Shown here: positions 8,122 to 16,279 of the stretch, piece by piece
Position numbering within the stretch: the stretch's first letter is position 1
How the letters are laid out: each line of letters opens with the position of its first letter
Source: an uncultured Chloroflexota bacterium
GTDB lineage: Bacteria; Chloroflexota; Chloroflexia; Chloroflexales; Roseiflexaceae
Length of the DNA stretch: 37,616 nt
Direction of reading: 5' to 3'
NCBI GenBank assembly: GCA_937876225.1
Contig: CALFIC010000145.1
Coordinates: 1 to 37,616 of the forward strand
The notes under the pieces: model-generated
Database searches by the model: none
Told to the model about the DNA's origin: nothing
What the model saw: only the letters and a program-made list of their open reading frames with translations
Made by a program: the position numbers and the translations under genes

Positions 8122-9268
8122 TCTCAGATTCGTCGTTGTAATAATGCAGCGACGCCCGCACCACCATCGCCAAATTACGCGCTTCCATGTCGTAGCGCGT
8201 GCCGAATTGTGACGAAGTGGTGACGTTGATGCGCTGGCTGGCGAGGCGGGCTTTGATTTGCTCGGGCGACCATTGGTCGTGAGTAAAGGTGACAATCCCG
8301 CAAGGGGCGACACCGAGGTCACATAGCGTCACGCCCGGGATCTGTGCCAACTGCATGCGCAACAGCTGGGCGAGGTGCATTACTCGTGCCCCGATGGCAT
8401 CGAGTCCCCAGCCCAAGGCGTAATCGATAGCGGTGGCAAGGCCGATTTTGCCGGCATAGTTGGTTTCCCAGTTTTCGAAGCGCTGGGCGTCACTGCGCAC
8501 CACATAATGATTGGTGGTGGCCCAGGTAGCGGCATGCACATCAAGGAAGGGCGGCACCAGCTGGCTCATGGTAGCTGCACGGGCATAGACAAAGCCGGTG
8601 CCGCGTGGCCCACGCAGATATTTGCGCCCTGTCGTCGACAACAAATCGCACCCGATGGCGTCGACATCGACGGGGAATTGTCCCACCGACTGACAGGCGT
8701 CGAGTAGATAGGGAATCCCTGCTGGCCGCGTGAGCGCCCCAATCGCCGCTGCCGGATTGACCAAGCCCCCGTTGGTGGGTACGTGGGTGACCGCCACCAA
8801 TTTGACGCGCTGATCGAGCATGTTGGCGAGGGCTGTAACGTCGAGTTGGCCGGTATCGTCGCAGGGGATGACCTCAATCACCGCACCGGTACGTTCGGCG
8901 ACCTGCAAAAAGGCAATTACGTTGCTGACATATTCACTACGTGAGGTCAAAATCCGATCGCCCGGTTTGAAGGTGGCGGCTAATCCATAGAAAAAAAGAT
9001 CCCAGCCGCGGGTGGCGTTTTCGACAAAGGCAATCTCTGCTGGCTGGGCGTTAATCAGCTGGGCAGCACTAGTATAGGCTTGGCGAAGTTGATCGGCGTA
9101 TTCATCGGCGGTCTCGTAGCCGCCGATTTCGGCTTCCCGTTGTAGGTAGTGTTGGGTGGCAGTGAGTACTGGTTGGGGCATGAGGGCGGCACCGGCGTTG
9201 TTGAAGTGGGTAACGTGGGCCACCCCGGGAGTTTCGGCGCGAGCCCGGGCAATATCAAACGTCGTCAT
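8090..9268 (-). CDS. Class V PLP-dependent aminotransferase / cysteine-desulfurase-like enzyme
   Basis: About 392 residues with the type I PLP fold of class V enzymes (isopenicillin-N epimerase, EgtE and SufS relatives). Near the N-terminus it reads HFNNAGAALMPQPV. It has the cofactor motifs LLDACQSVGQFPVD and STTGRKYLRGPRGTGF, whose Lys is the expected Schiff-base residue. The exact reaction cannot be told from sequence; it could be a C-S lyase, an epimerase or an aminotransferase. The start is uncertain: an AAGGAG site is 2 bases from ATG 9277 and 11 bases from ATG 9268; I chose the latter because it gives MTTFDIARARA. The gene lies between two MFS paralogues on the opposite strand, and its stop codon is inside the end of the first of them. 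Confidence 0.88.
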   Translation of the reverse strand: MTTFDIARARAETPGVAHVTHFNNAGAALMPQPVLTATQHYLQREAEIGGYETADEYADQLRQAYTSAAQLINAQPAEIAFVENATRGWDLFFYGLAATFKPGDRILTSRSEYVSNVIAFLQVAERTGAVIEVIPCDDTGQLDVTALANMLDQRVKLVAVTHVPTNGGLVNPAAAIGALTRPAGIPYLLDACQSVGQFPVDVDAIGCDLLSTTGRKYLRGPRGTGFVYARAATMSQLVPPFLDVHAATWATTNHYVVRSDAQRFENWETNYAGKIGLATAIDYALGWGLDAIGARVMHLAQLLRMQLAQIPGVTLCDLGVAPCGIVTFTHDQWSPEQIKARLASQRINVTTSSQFGTRYDMEARNLAMVVRASLHYYNDESEITRFVAALAQ

Positions 9269-9336
9269 GAAATGCATTGCTCCTTTATATGGTGTAGGGA
9301 TAGCCTAACATGGTTTTGTTGTCATGCATTATCTCG

Positions 9337-9363
9337 CACAGAGGACACAGAGGGCACAGAGAG
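9337..9363 (+). repeat. Three tandem copies of a 9-nt unit (CACAGAGGR)
   Basis: Units CACAGAGGA, CACAGAGGG and CACAGAGAG lie end to end in the gap between the aminotransferase and the second MFS gene. Function unknown. Confidence 0.75.
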
Positions 9364-9369
9364 ATATCA

Positions 9370-9426
<57 letters not shown>

Positions 9427-9486
9427 CTTCATACTTCGTTTTGTGCTACGATAATGCACAGCATTTTTTTAATCAAAGGTTAACTG

Positions 9487-10737
9487 ATGGAACGGCAGGC
9501 AGGATTTCTCGAGGTGATGCGGTATCGCAATTTCCGACTGGTGTGGATCGGACAACTCATTTCGATTACCGGATCACAGATGCGCATCGTCGCAGTCGAC
9601 TGGTTGGTCTATCAAATCGCCGTCAAACAAGGGCTCAGCCCTGCATTGGCACTGGGGTTTATCGGGCTGATGCGGGTCATCCCAATGACCATCATGGCAT
9701 TATTTGCCGGAGTTGTCGCCGATCGCTATGACCGGCGCAAAGTCATCATCGTCACCTCTTGGATCGCGCTCCTTGCCTCAGTGGTATTGGCGATTGCTGG
9801 GAGTTTAGAAACACCCGCGATTTGGCTGGTGTATAGCATGGTGGTGGTTACTGCCATTGCGTCGTCGTTCGAAATGCCTGCGCGTCAAGCATTGACCGCC
9901 GCTTTAGTCCCCCGCGAAATTTTGTCTCAAGCCATGAGCGCCAACATCATTTCGTGGCAAATGGCCACCGTACTGGGGCCATCGTTGGGTGGGATTTTGA
10001 TTGCAGCCTTTGGGGTAATCCCGTTGTTTTGGTTTGATGCAGTATCGTATTTGGCCGTAGTGTTTACCGCACTTATGATGACACCCGTCATCGTTGCTAG
10101 CACCGGTCGCCCACCAGTACGGCTCGCCGATGCCTTTGACGGCCTCAAATTCGTCTTCAGGCATCGCCTAATGGCATCAACCATGTTACTTGACTTCTTT
10201 GCCACCTTCTTTGGGGCTTGTACCGCCTTGATGCCTATTTTTGCCAATGATATTTTACATGTAGGCGCCCAAGGATATGGCTTCATGCGGGCAGCCCCTT
10301 CAGTCGGGGCATTACTGGCGGCCATCTTTTTGACATCACGCAAGATTCGTAGCCAAGGCAAAGTGTTGTTGGTATCAGTAGGCATTTTTGGGCTTTCGAT
10401 CGCCATATTTGGTATCTCGTCGTGGTACCCACTCACCATCGTCGTGCTGGCCATGTCGGGCGCCACCGATACCATCAGCATGATTATTCGCGGCACGTTG
10501 CGCCAGCTCCTCACCCCTGATGAGCTCCGTGGCCGCATGACCGCTGTCAACATGATTTTTGTGGCAGGTGGACCACAACTGGGCGAGTTCGTGGTCGGGT
10601 TGACCGCCAGTGCCATTGGCGTGCCCCTCGCCGTCCTCATCGGTGGGATTATCTGTATGGGTGTCGTCGCCGGCACCGCCATACGAGTGCCGGAGCTCCG
10701 CAACCTCGATACCCCTGTCGAACTCCCGTCTGTCTAA
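9487..10737 (+). CDS. MFS transporter (EntS-like exporter), intact paralogue
   Basis: 416 residues, typical for a 12-helix major facilitator. The start MERQAGFLEVMRYRNFRLVW is followed by hydrophobic segments. The TM2-TM3 loop motif is GVVADRYDRRKVI, then FEMPARQALTAALVP, and the intact GPSLGGILIA at the point where the upstream copy has its amber codon. The second half contains ADAFDGLKFVFRH and LRGRMTAVNMIFV, also shared with the upstream copy. It belongs to the enterobactin-exporter-like group, which moves siderophores or drugs; the substrate here is unknown. The start has only a weak ribosome site (CAAAGG). A 7-nt tandem repeat lies just upstream and a clear terminator follows. Confidence 0.92.
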   Translation: MERQAGFLEVMRYRNFRLVWIGQLISITGSQMRIVAVDWLVYQIAVKQGLSPALALGFIGLMRVIPMTIMALFAGVVADRYDRRKVIIVTSWIALLASVVLAIAGSLETPAIWLVYSMVVVTAIASSFEMPARQALTAALVPREILSQAMSANIISWQMATVLGPSLGGILIAAFGVIPLFWFDAVSYLAVVFTALMMTPVIVASTGRPPVRLADAFDGLKFVFRHRLMASTMLLDFFATFFGACTALMPIFANDILHVGAQGYGFMRAAPSVGALLAAIFLTSRKIRSQGKVLLVSVGIFGLSIAIFGISSWYPLTIVVLAMSGATDTISMIIRGTLRQLLTPDELRGRMTAVNMIFVAGGPQLGEFVVGLTASAIGVPLAVLIGGIICMGVVAGTAIRVPELRNLDTPVELPSV

Positions 10738-10748
10738 ATAGACGCACC

Positions 10749-10790
10749 ACATCCCCCTCACTCAATGATGAGTGGGGGGTGTTTTTTTTA
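10749..10790 (+). terminator. Intrinsic terminator after the MFS gene
   Basis: A C-rich arm (CCCCTCACTC) pairs with GAGTGGGGGG around a six-base loop, followed by a run of eight T residues. Confidence 0.9.
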
Positions 10791-10985
10791 TAGTCACGAT
10801 GCTCCATGTAGATTTTTTCATGTAATTTTGGTCATCACCTATTTTTTAATCGTATGAATGACTGATTGAAATGCGTTTTTTGTTTTTCTCAAAAACACCT
10901 ATGCGCTCCGTTGGACAAACACATATAACACATAGCGTATACTACGCTTGTCCCGGTATTTCATTTATCCGCAAAGGAAACGCCA

Positions 10986-12272
10986 ATGACGTCCCGTTTC
11001 AGCAAACCTGACACTGCATGGTTTACCCACGACCGCTTCGGCATGTTCATCCACTGGGGGTTGTATGCCTTACCTGCTCGCCACGAGTGGATCCGCAACC
11101 GCGAAGAAATCAGCATTGCCGACTACCAGAAATACTTCGCCCACTTCGACCCCGATTTGTTCAACCCCAAAGAATGGGCCCGTATGGCCAAGTTGGCGGG
11201 CATGAAATACTTCGTCATCACCACCAAGCACCACGACGGCTTTTGTTTGTGGCCCACCAAGCATACCGACTACTGCATCAGCAATACCCCCTACCAACAC
11301 GACCTCATCGGCCAGACCGTGGACGCCTTCCGCGCCGAAGGCATCAAAGTCGGCTTTTACTATTCACTCATCGACTGGCATCACCCCGAATTCACCATCG
11401 ACAAAATCCACCCCATGCGCAATAACGCCGCCGAGCGCGCCAAAAACCCCATGCGCGACATGCGCAAATACGCCAAGTACATGCGCGACCAAGTGCTTGA
11501 GCTGTGCACCCAATACGGCAAAATCGATCTCTTTTGGTTCGATTTTTCGTATCCCGGCGAAGACGGCAAGGGCCACACCGATTGGGAATCCGAAGAATTG
11601 TACGCCATCGTACACGAACTCCAACCCCACGCATTGGTCGACAATCGCCTCGATTTGCCTGACGTGGGCGACTTCGTCACCCCCGAACAATTCCAGCCCG
11701 CCGGCGGTCTCAAGGACGCCAACGGCAAGCCGGTGGTGTGGGAAGCCTGTCAAACCTTTAGTGGCTCGTGGGGTTATTACCGCGACGAACACACCTGGAA
11801 GAGCGTCGATTTGCTCATCCGCATGTTGTCTGACGGCGTCAGTAAAGGCGGCAATCTCCTGCTCAACGTAGGACCGACGGCCCGCGGTTTGTTTGATGCC
11901 CGCGCCATCGAGCGCCTCGAAGGGATGGGGGGGTGGATGCAACTGCATAGCCGGTCAATCTATGGCTGTGTGGCGGCACCCGAGCACTTTATCACCCCCA
12001 CCGATTGCCGCTACACCTACAACCCCACCACTAATCGGCTCTACTTGCACATCTTTGCCTGGCCCTTCCGCGACATCTACTGCCCCGGCTTGGCCGAGCA
12101 CATCGACTACGCCCAATTCCTACACGATGGGAGCGAAGTGCACTTCGGTGAAGTAGGTGAAGCGTCGTGGTCGGGCATGGCCGGCAACGCCAGCCAAACC
12201 CCGGTGGCTATCCAAGTGCCTATCATCCGCCCCGATGTGGCCGTCCCCGTCATCGAAATATTTTTGAAATAA
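10986..12272 (+). CDS. GH29 alpha-L-fucosidase
   Basis: 428 residues, the size of a single-domain GH29 enzyme. These hydrolyse terminal alpha-L-fucose from glycans. Recognisable family segments are FGMFIHWGLYALPARHEW, MKYFVITTKHHDGFCLW, KVGFYYSLIDWHHPEF and IDLFWFDFSYPG. The Asp at residue 186 sits where the catalytic nucleophile is expected. Toward the end come SGSWGYYRDEHTWKS and KGGNLLLNVGPTARG, both typical of the family. There is no signal peptide, so the enzyme should be cytoplasmic, acting on imported oligosaccharides. It starts seven bases after an AAAGGA site and appears to be transcribed alone. With the GH172 protein at 35976 it suggests use of plant or microbial glycans. Confidence 0.93.
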   Translation: MTSRFSKPDTAWFTHDRFGMFIHWGLYALPARHEWIRNREEISIADYQKYFAHFDPDLFNPKEWARMAKLAGMKYFVITTKHHDGFCLWPTKHTDYCISNTPYQHDLIGQTVDAFRAEGIKVGFYYSLIDWHHPEFTIDKIHPMRNNAAERAKNPMRDMRKYAKYMRDQVLELCTQYGKIDLFWFDFSYPGEDGKGHTDWESEELYAIVHELQPHALVDNRLDLPDVGDFVTPEQFQPAGGLKDANGKPVVWEACQTFSGSWGYYRDEHTWKSVDLLIRMLSDGVSKGGNLLLNVGPTARGLFDARAIERLEGMGGWMQLHSRSIYGCVAAPEHFITPTDCRYTYNPTTNRLYLHIFAWPFRDIYCPGLAEHIDYAQFLHDGSEVHFGEVGEASWSGMAGNASQTPVAIQVPIIRPDVAVPVIEIFLK

Positions 12273-12286
12273 CCATACGCTACCCC

Positions 12287-12324
12287 GCCGAGACGTGCGG
12301 TCACTTATGGCAGGGCGTCTCGGC
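12287..12324 (+). terminator. Hairpin after the fucosidase gene
   Basis: GCCGAGACG pairs with CGTCTCGGC (9 bp) around a 20-base loop. The T run is poor, so termination may be incomplete. A TATAAT at 12331-12336 just downstream may be the -10 box of the next gene, but its -35 is weak. Confidence 0.5.
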
Positions 12325-12368
12325 ATCGTTTATAATAGAAAAAATTTGTCTGCGAGGAACACCCCATT

Positions 12369-13124
12369 ATGAGCATCCATCCCAGCGCTACCCTGATGCC
12401 AGGGGTCTATATTGAGCCTGGTGTCAGTATCGGCGCCAATGTTACTATCGGTGCCAATACCGTTATTTTGGCGCCAGTACGCATCGAAGCCGACACCTGG
12501 GTCGGCGCAAATGTCACCATTAGTGGCGACATCGTGGTCGGCACCCGCGCCCAAATCAATCATGGCGCCGTCGTCACCGGATCAGTGCCCCCCAAAGCGG
12601 TAGTGATGGGCAATCCCGCCAAAATTGTCGGCTATGTCGACACCCCGCTCTATCAGACCGGCCACGCCCAAGCCAAAGTCACTACTACTACCATTACGCC
12701 CAGTAATGTGGCAGGCGTAGCGCTCTACAATCTCAAATTTGTGCCCGACATGCGCGGCGCCTTGTCGGTGGGCGAATTCATGCGCGATGTGCCATTTGCG
12801 CCCTTGCGGTACTTCTTGGTCTTGGGCGTCCCCACCGCCGAAACTCGCGGCGAACATGCCCACATCGCCTGCCACCAGTTTTTGATTGCAGTCACTGGGA
12901 GCGTGGCAGTGGTAGCCGACGACGGCGTCAATCGTCAAGAATTCATCCTCGACAAACCCCAAGTAGGATTGTATTTGCCACCACTGACATGGGGCATCCA
13001 ATACCGCTATTCACATGATGCCGTGTTGTTGGTGTTTGCGTCTGATTACTACGACGCCGATGATTATATCCGTGACTATACTGATTTTGTTGATTATGTA
13101 AAAAAACATCCCCGCGCGGGGTGA
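12369..13124 (+). CDS. Fused hexapeptide acetyltransferase and sugar 3,4-ketoisomerase (FdtD/WxcM-like)
   Basis: 251 residues in two parts. Residues 1-95 are a left-handed beta-helix of hexapeptide repeats (VSIGANVTIGANTVI, then GAVVTGSVPPKAVVMGNPAK), the fold of sugar N- or O-acetyltransferases. Residues 115-245 match the WxcM/FdtA/QdtA cupin family of TDP-4-keto-6-deoxyhexose 3,4-ketoisomerases, with the His-containing segment RGEHAHIACHQFLIAV and GLYLPPLTWGIQYRYS. The same domain order occurs in the bifunctional FdtD enzyme, which makes precursors of acetylated amino sugars for surface polysaccharide. The acetyltransferase part is shorter than usual, starting directly in the repeats. No dTDP-sugar partner (rmlA/rmlB, aminotransferase) is in view; galE lies convergent beyond a terminator. 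The ribosome site is GAGGA. Confidence 0.85.
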   Translation: MSIHPSATLMPGVYIEPGVSIGANVTIGANTVILAPVRIEADTWVGANVTISGDIVVGTRAQINHGAVVTGSVPPKAVVMGNPAKIVGYVDTPLYQTGHAQAKVTTTTITPSNVAGVALYNLKFVPDMRGALSVGEFMRDVPFAPLRYFLVLGVPTAETRGEHAHIACHQFLIAVTGSVAVVADDGVNRQEFILDKPQVGLYLPPLTWGIQYRYSHDAVLLVFASDYYDADDYIRDYTDFVDYVKKHPRAG

Positions 13125-13132
13125 ATAAGCTG

Positions 13133-13176
13133 CCCCCATCCACGCAGGAATTACCCTGCGTGGATGGGGGTGTTTT
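13133..13176. terminator. Bidirectional terminator between convergent genes
   Basis: A perfect 16-bp stem (CCCCCATCCACGCAGG and its complement) with a six-base loop, followed by TGTTTTTATT on the plus strand. It separates the ketoisomerase gene from galE, whose stop codon abuts it. Confidence 0.88.
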
Positions 13177-14162
13177 TATTTGGTGCGGTAGCCGTCGGGA
13201 TGGCTTTGATGCCATTCCCAGGCACTGCCAATGATTTGGTCGATACTGGGATAACGTGGTTCCCAGCCCAATTCCTCGCGGATTTTTTTGGCCGAAGCAA
13301 TCAAAATGGCAGGGTCACCAGGACGACGGGCGCCAATCGTACACGGGATGGCGTGACCAGTAATCCGGCGAGCAGCTTGCACCACTTCGAGGTTGGTAAA
13401 GCCATCGCCATTGCCGAGGTTGTATTTGCGGCTACCGAGACGGGCAATCCCGTCGAGTGCCAAAATATGCGCTTGGGCCAGGTCAACGATATGCACATAA
13501 TCGCGCACACAGGTGCCGTCGCGGGTGGGGTAATCGCCACCAAACAAGGTAATCGATTCGCGTTGGCCCAAAGCCACCTGCAATACCACCGGGATGAGGT
13601 GCAATTCGGGGGTATGGTCTTCGCCACGATTGTGGGTACCACCCGCCGCATTGAAGTAGCGCAAGCAGGCATATTTGAGGCCATGAATGCGCTCGTACCA
13701 ATGCAAGGTGCGCTCGAGGATGTATTTGGATTCGCCATAAGGTGAGCCAGGCACGATGGTATTGTCGGGCTCGATCGGCATGCTATCCGGTTTTTCAAAC
13801 AGATTCGCTGTCGACGACACAATCACCCGTCCCACGCCAGCAGACACCGCTGCATCGATGATATTGACACCGGCCACGGTGTTGTCGCGCAAGTATTTGG
13901 CGGGATTTTGCATGCTTTCGCCCACCAAGGTATACGAGGCAAAATGCATCACGGCGTCGATGCCGGTATGTTGCACAAAGATGTTTTTGACCGTGTCCAT
14001 GTCGGCCAAATCGCCGTGGATAAATTGGGCATCGGGGTGCACTGCCTCACGATGACCCTGGTACAAACTATCAACCACGACCACGTCATGCCCAGCAGCA
14101 ATCAACTCAGCGGTTGCCACACTGCCGATATATCCGGCCCCACCTGTTACGAGGATTTTCAC
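13176..14162 (-). CDS. galE: UDP-glucose 4-epimerase
   Basis: 328 residues, normal GalE length. It interconverts UDP-glucose and UDP-galactose with bound NAD. The N-terminal Rossmann motif TGGAGYIGS is at residues 6-14. The catalytic SSTAN is at 116-120 and YGESK at 142-146 (Tyr142, Lys146). The sugar-binding LRYFNAAGG and GTCVRDYVHIVDLA follow. The start is GTG at 14162, eight bases after an AGGAG site inside the 15-base gap behind aroA, so the two are co-transcribed. It supplies galactose units and recycles galactose; the link with aroA is probably only positional. Confidence 0.94.
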   Translation of the reverse strand: MKILVTGGAGYIGSVATAELIAAGHDVVVVDSLYQGHREAVHPDAQFIHGDLADMDTVKNIFVQHTGIDAVMHFASYTLVGESMQNPAKYLRDNTVAGVNIIDAAVSAGVGRVIVSSTANLFEKPDSMPIEPDNTIVPGSPYGESKYILERTLHWYERIHGLKYACLRYFNAAGGTHNRGEDHTPELHLIPVVLQVALGQRESITLFGGDYPTRDGTCVRDYVHIVDLAQAHILALDGIARLGSRKYNLGNGDGFTNLEVVQAARRITGHAIPCTIGARRPGDPAILIASAKKIREELGWEPRYPSIDQIIGSAWEWHQSHPDGYRTK

Positions 14163-14177
14163 ATTTATGCTCCTGAA

Positions 14178-15476
14178 TCAACGCGCAATCAACTGTAAAT
14201 CGCGCCAAAAACCGGGATACGACACATCAACCGCATCCGTACCTTGAATCGTCGTCGATCCAGTTGCCACCAGCGACGCTACTGCCCAGGCCATCGCCAA
14301 GCGATGATCACCATGACTAGCCAGCGTTGCCCCACTGAGGGCGCCTCGCCCCGTAATCAACATACCATCGTCTGTTGCTTCGGCAGTGACGCCCATGGCA
14401 TGCAATGCCGCAACAACCGTGGCAATCCGGTCAGTTTCTTTGGCTTTGAGCTCTTGGGCATCGGCAATAACGGTTTGGCCACTGGCCATCGCCGCAGCCA
14501 CGGCCAGCACCGGGATTTCGTCGATGAGATGAGGAATTATCGCACCACGAATCGTCGTGGCGTGTAATGACGACGAGCGCACGGTGACATCGGCGACCGG
14601 TTCACTGCCTTCAGTACGGGCATTGCTGATAGTAATCTGGGCTCCCATCGCCTTGAGCACCTCGAGGGCGCCAATGCGGGTGGGGTTCATACCTACGCCA
14701 GTAGTGGTGATTTCGGCATTGGGATGGATTGCGGCTGCCACCCACCAAAACGCCGCCGACGAGGGGTCGCCTGGTACGCGCAACGACAACGCGTACGGCA
14801 ACACCGGGTGCGCTGGTGGACTCAACGTGACCGTACTGCCATTGGTACGAATATCGATCCCCATTCCTGCCAACATCAGCTCGGTATGGTCACGACCATC
14901 GGTGCGCCCGGTCAAGGTCAAGACATCGTCACCCGACAAGGCGGCCAACAACAAGGCGCTTTTGACTTGAGCTGAGGCGATGGGAAGCTCATAAGCTCCA
15001 CCATGGATGGTGGCACCGCGCACACTGAGGGGCGCCAAAGCGCCATTGTTGCGGCCATCGAGCTGAGCACCGAGCGCCCGCAACGGGTCGATGATGCGGC
15101 GTTGGGGCCGCGAACGGAGCGAGGCGTCACCCGTCAAGACGGCGTATTTGCCTGCTTGGCCAGCGAGAAGTCCCGTCAACAAACGCAACGTGGTGCCTGA
15201 ATTGCCACAATCGAGGACATCACTCGGCTCACGTAGGCCGCGCAAACCGACGCCATGGACGGTAACGGTGTCACCGTGGTGGTCGATTTGGACACCCATC
15301 ATACGGAAGCAGGCAATTGTCGACAGACAATCGGCCCCCGGCAAAAAGTGCGTGATATGCGCCGTACCTTCGGCAATGGCATTAAACATGACGGCACGGT
15401 GTGAAATTGATTTGTCATCAGGTACATCAATCGTGCCACGCAGCTGTGGAACTGACGCAAACTGCATATCAGACAT
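14178..15476 (-). CDS. aroA: 3-phosphoshikimate 1-carboxyvinyltransferase (EPSP synthase)
   Basis: 432 residues, full length. It transfers enolpyruvyl from PEP to shikimate-3-phosphate, step six of the chorismate pathway. Family motifs seen are VPDDKSISHRAVMFNAIAEG near residue 20, DCGNSGTTLRLLTGLLAG near 90, SAQVKSALLLAAL near 167, ELKAKETDRI near 345 and HGDHRLAMAWA near 395. The GNSGTT form is the Bacillus-like type, not the enterobacterial GNAGTA type. It lies eight bases after the FHA regulator gene and 15 bases before galE, in one operon. No other aro gene is in the window. Confidence 0.95.
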   Translation of the reverse strand: MSDMQFASVPQLRGTIDVPDDKSISHRAVMFNAIAEGTAHITHFLPGADCLSTIACFRMMGVQIDHHGDTVTVHGVGLRGLREPSDVLDCGNSGTTLRLLTGLLAGQAGKYAVLTGDASLRSRPQRRIIDPLRALGAQLDGRNNGALAPLSVRGATIHGGAYELPIASAQVKSALLLAALSGDDVLTLTGRTDGRDHTELMLAGMGIDIRTNGSTVTLSPPAHPVLPYALSLRVPGDPSSAAFWWVAAAIHPNAEITTTGVGMNPTRIGALEVLKAMGAQITISNARTEGSEPVADVTVRSSSLHATTIRGAIIPHLIDEIPVLAVAAAMASGQTVIADAQELKAKETDRIATVVAALHAMGVTAEATDDGMLITGRGALSGATLASHGDHRLAMAWAVASLVATGSTTIQGTDAVDVSYPGFWRDLQLIAR

Positions 15477-15484
15477 CGGTTTTG

Positions 15485-16150
15485 TTATCCTTGGGCCTCT
15501 GGGGCAACCACTAATTTATAGCCAAACCCCCGCACCGTCACAAGGTATTTGGGCAGAGCTGGGTCGATTTCGATGCGTTGGCGTACCCGGTAGACCAGCG
15601 CATCGATCGCATTGAAGTCGTAGACTTCATAATCCCAAATCGCTTTAGCGATTTCTTCTTTGCTAATGACATGGAGCTGGCGCCGGTACAACAGATACAA
15701 CAATTGGAATTCTTTGACCGTCAAGGGTGGATCGAGTAATACCCCTTTGATATGCACCGTTTTGGCATCGTCATCGATTACAATATCACCATCAATTGGG
15801 GCTGGTTTGAACGTAAATAATGGTAAATTACCACGCTGGGTAGCTTCGGGGTCAATAAAAATAATCTCACTTGCCCCAATAATCACGATATCGTCGCTAT
15901 TAAGGCGATGCGCATCGGAAATTACTTCACCATTGACATAGGTACCATTGGTACTTTTGAGGTCGCGCACAATATACCCTGTGGTATCACGCTCGAGGGT
16001 GGCATGTCGCCGCGACGCCAACGGATGCGCAATCACAATATCGTTTTGTTGATCGCGACCGATAGTAATAATGTCGCGATGCCATTCAATTTGGACTTCA
16101 GCGGATTCAGGGTGACGAATGCGCAAACGCGGAACGGGGCTGGCATTCAT
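15485..16150 (-). CDS. FHA domain fused to an OmpR-type winged-helix DNA-binding domain
   Basis: 221 residues. Residues 10-100 form an FHA phosphothreonine-binding domain with the signature GRDQQNDIVI, then ASRRHATLE and LKSTNGTYVNGE. Residues 125-215 form an OmpR/PhoB-type winged helix (LTVKEFQLLYLLYRR, then NAIDALVYRVRQRI and TVRGFGYKLV). There is no receiver domain with a phosphoacceptor Asp, so input is expected through a phosphothreonine protein, not a histidine kinase. It is divergent from a Ser/Thr kinase gene 129 bases away and heads the aroA-galE operon. The ribosome site GGGAGGA is strong, seven bases before the ATG. Its targets are unknown; autoregulation of the shared intergenic region is plausible. 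Confidence 0.9.
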   Translation of the reverse strand: MNASPVPRLRIRHPESAEVQIEWHRDIITIGRDQQNDIVIAHPLASRRHATLERDTTGYIVRDLKSTNGTYVNGEVISDAHRLNSDDIVIIGASEIIFIDPEATQRGNLPLFTFKPAPIDGDIVIDDDAKTVHIKGVLLDPPLTVKEFQLLYLLYRRQLHVISKEEIAKAIWDYEVYDFNAIDALVYRVRQRIEIDPALPKYLVTVRGFGYKLVVAPEAQG

Positions 16151-16279
16151 GGCTTCATCCTCCCATCACAACAATACACAACTACGTCACTTCACAACAT
16201 CCATACCAGAGCACGTATGTTACAATATACTCACTAATGCGGATTATACCATACCGCCTCAGTAGGAGTATGTAACGCA

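Noticed and set aside
16198..16226. Plus-strand promoter for the kinase using TACAAT at 16221
   Set aside because: No acceptable -35 at 16-18 bases upstream; the divergent region surely contains promoters but I could not place them.
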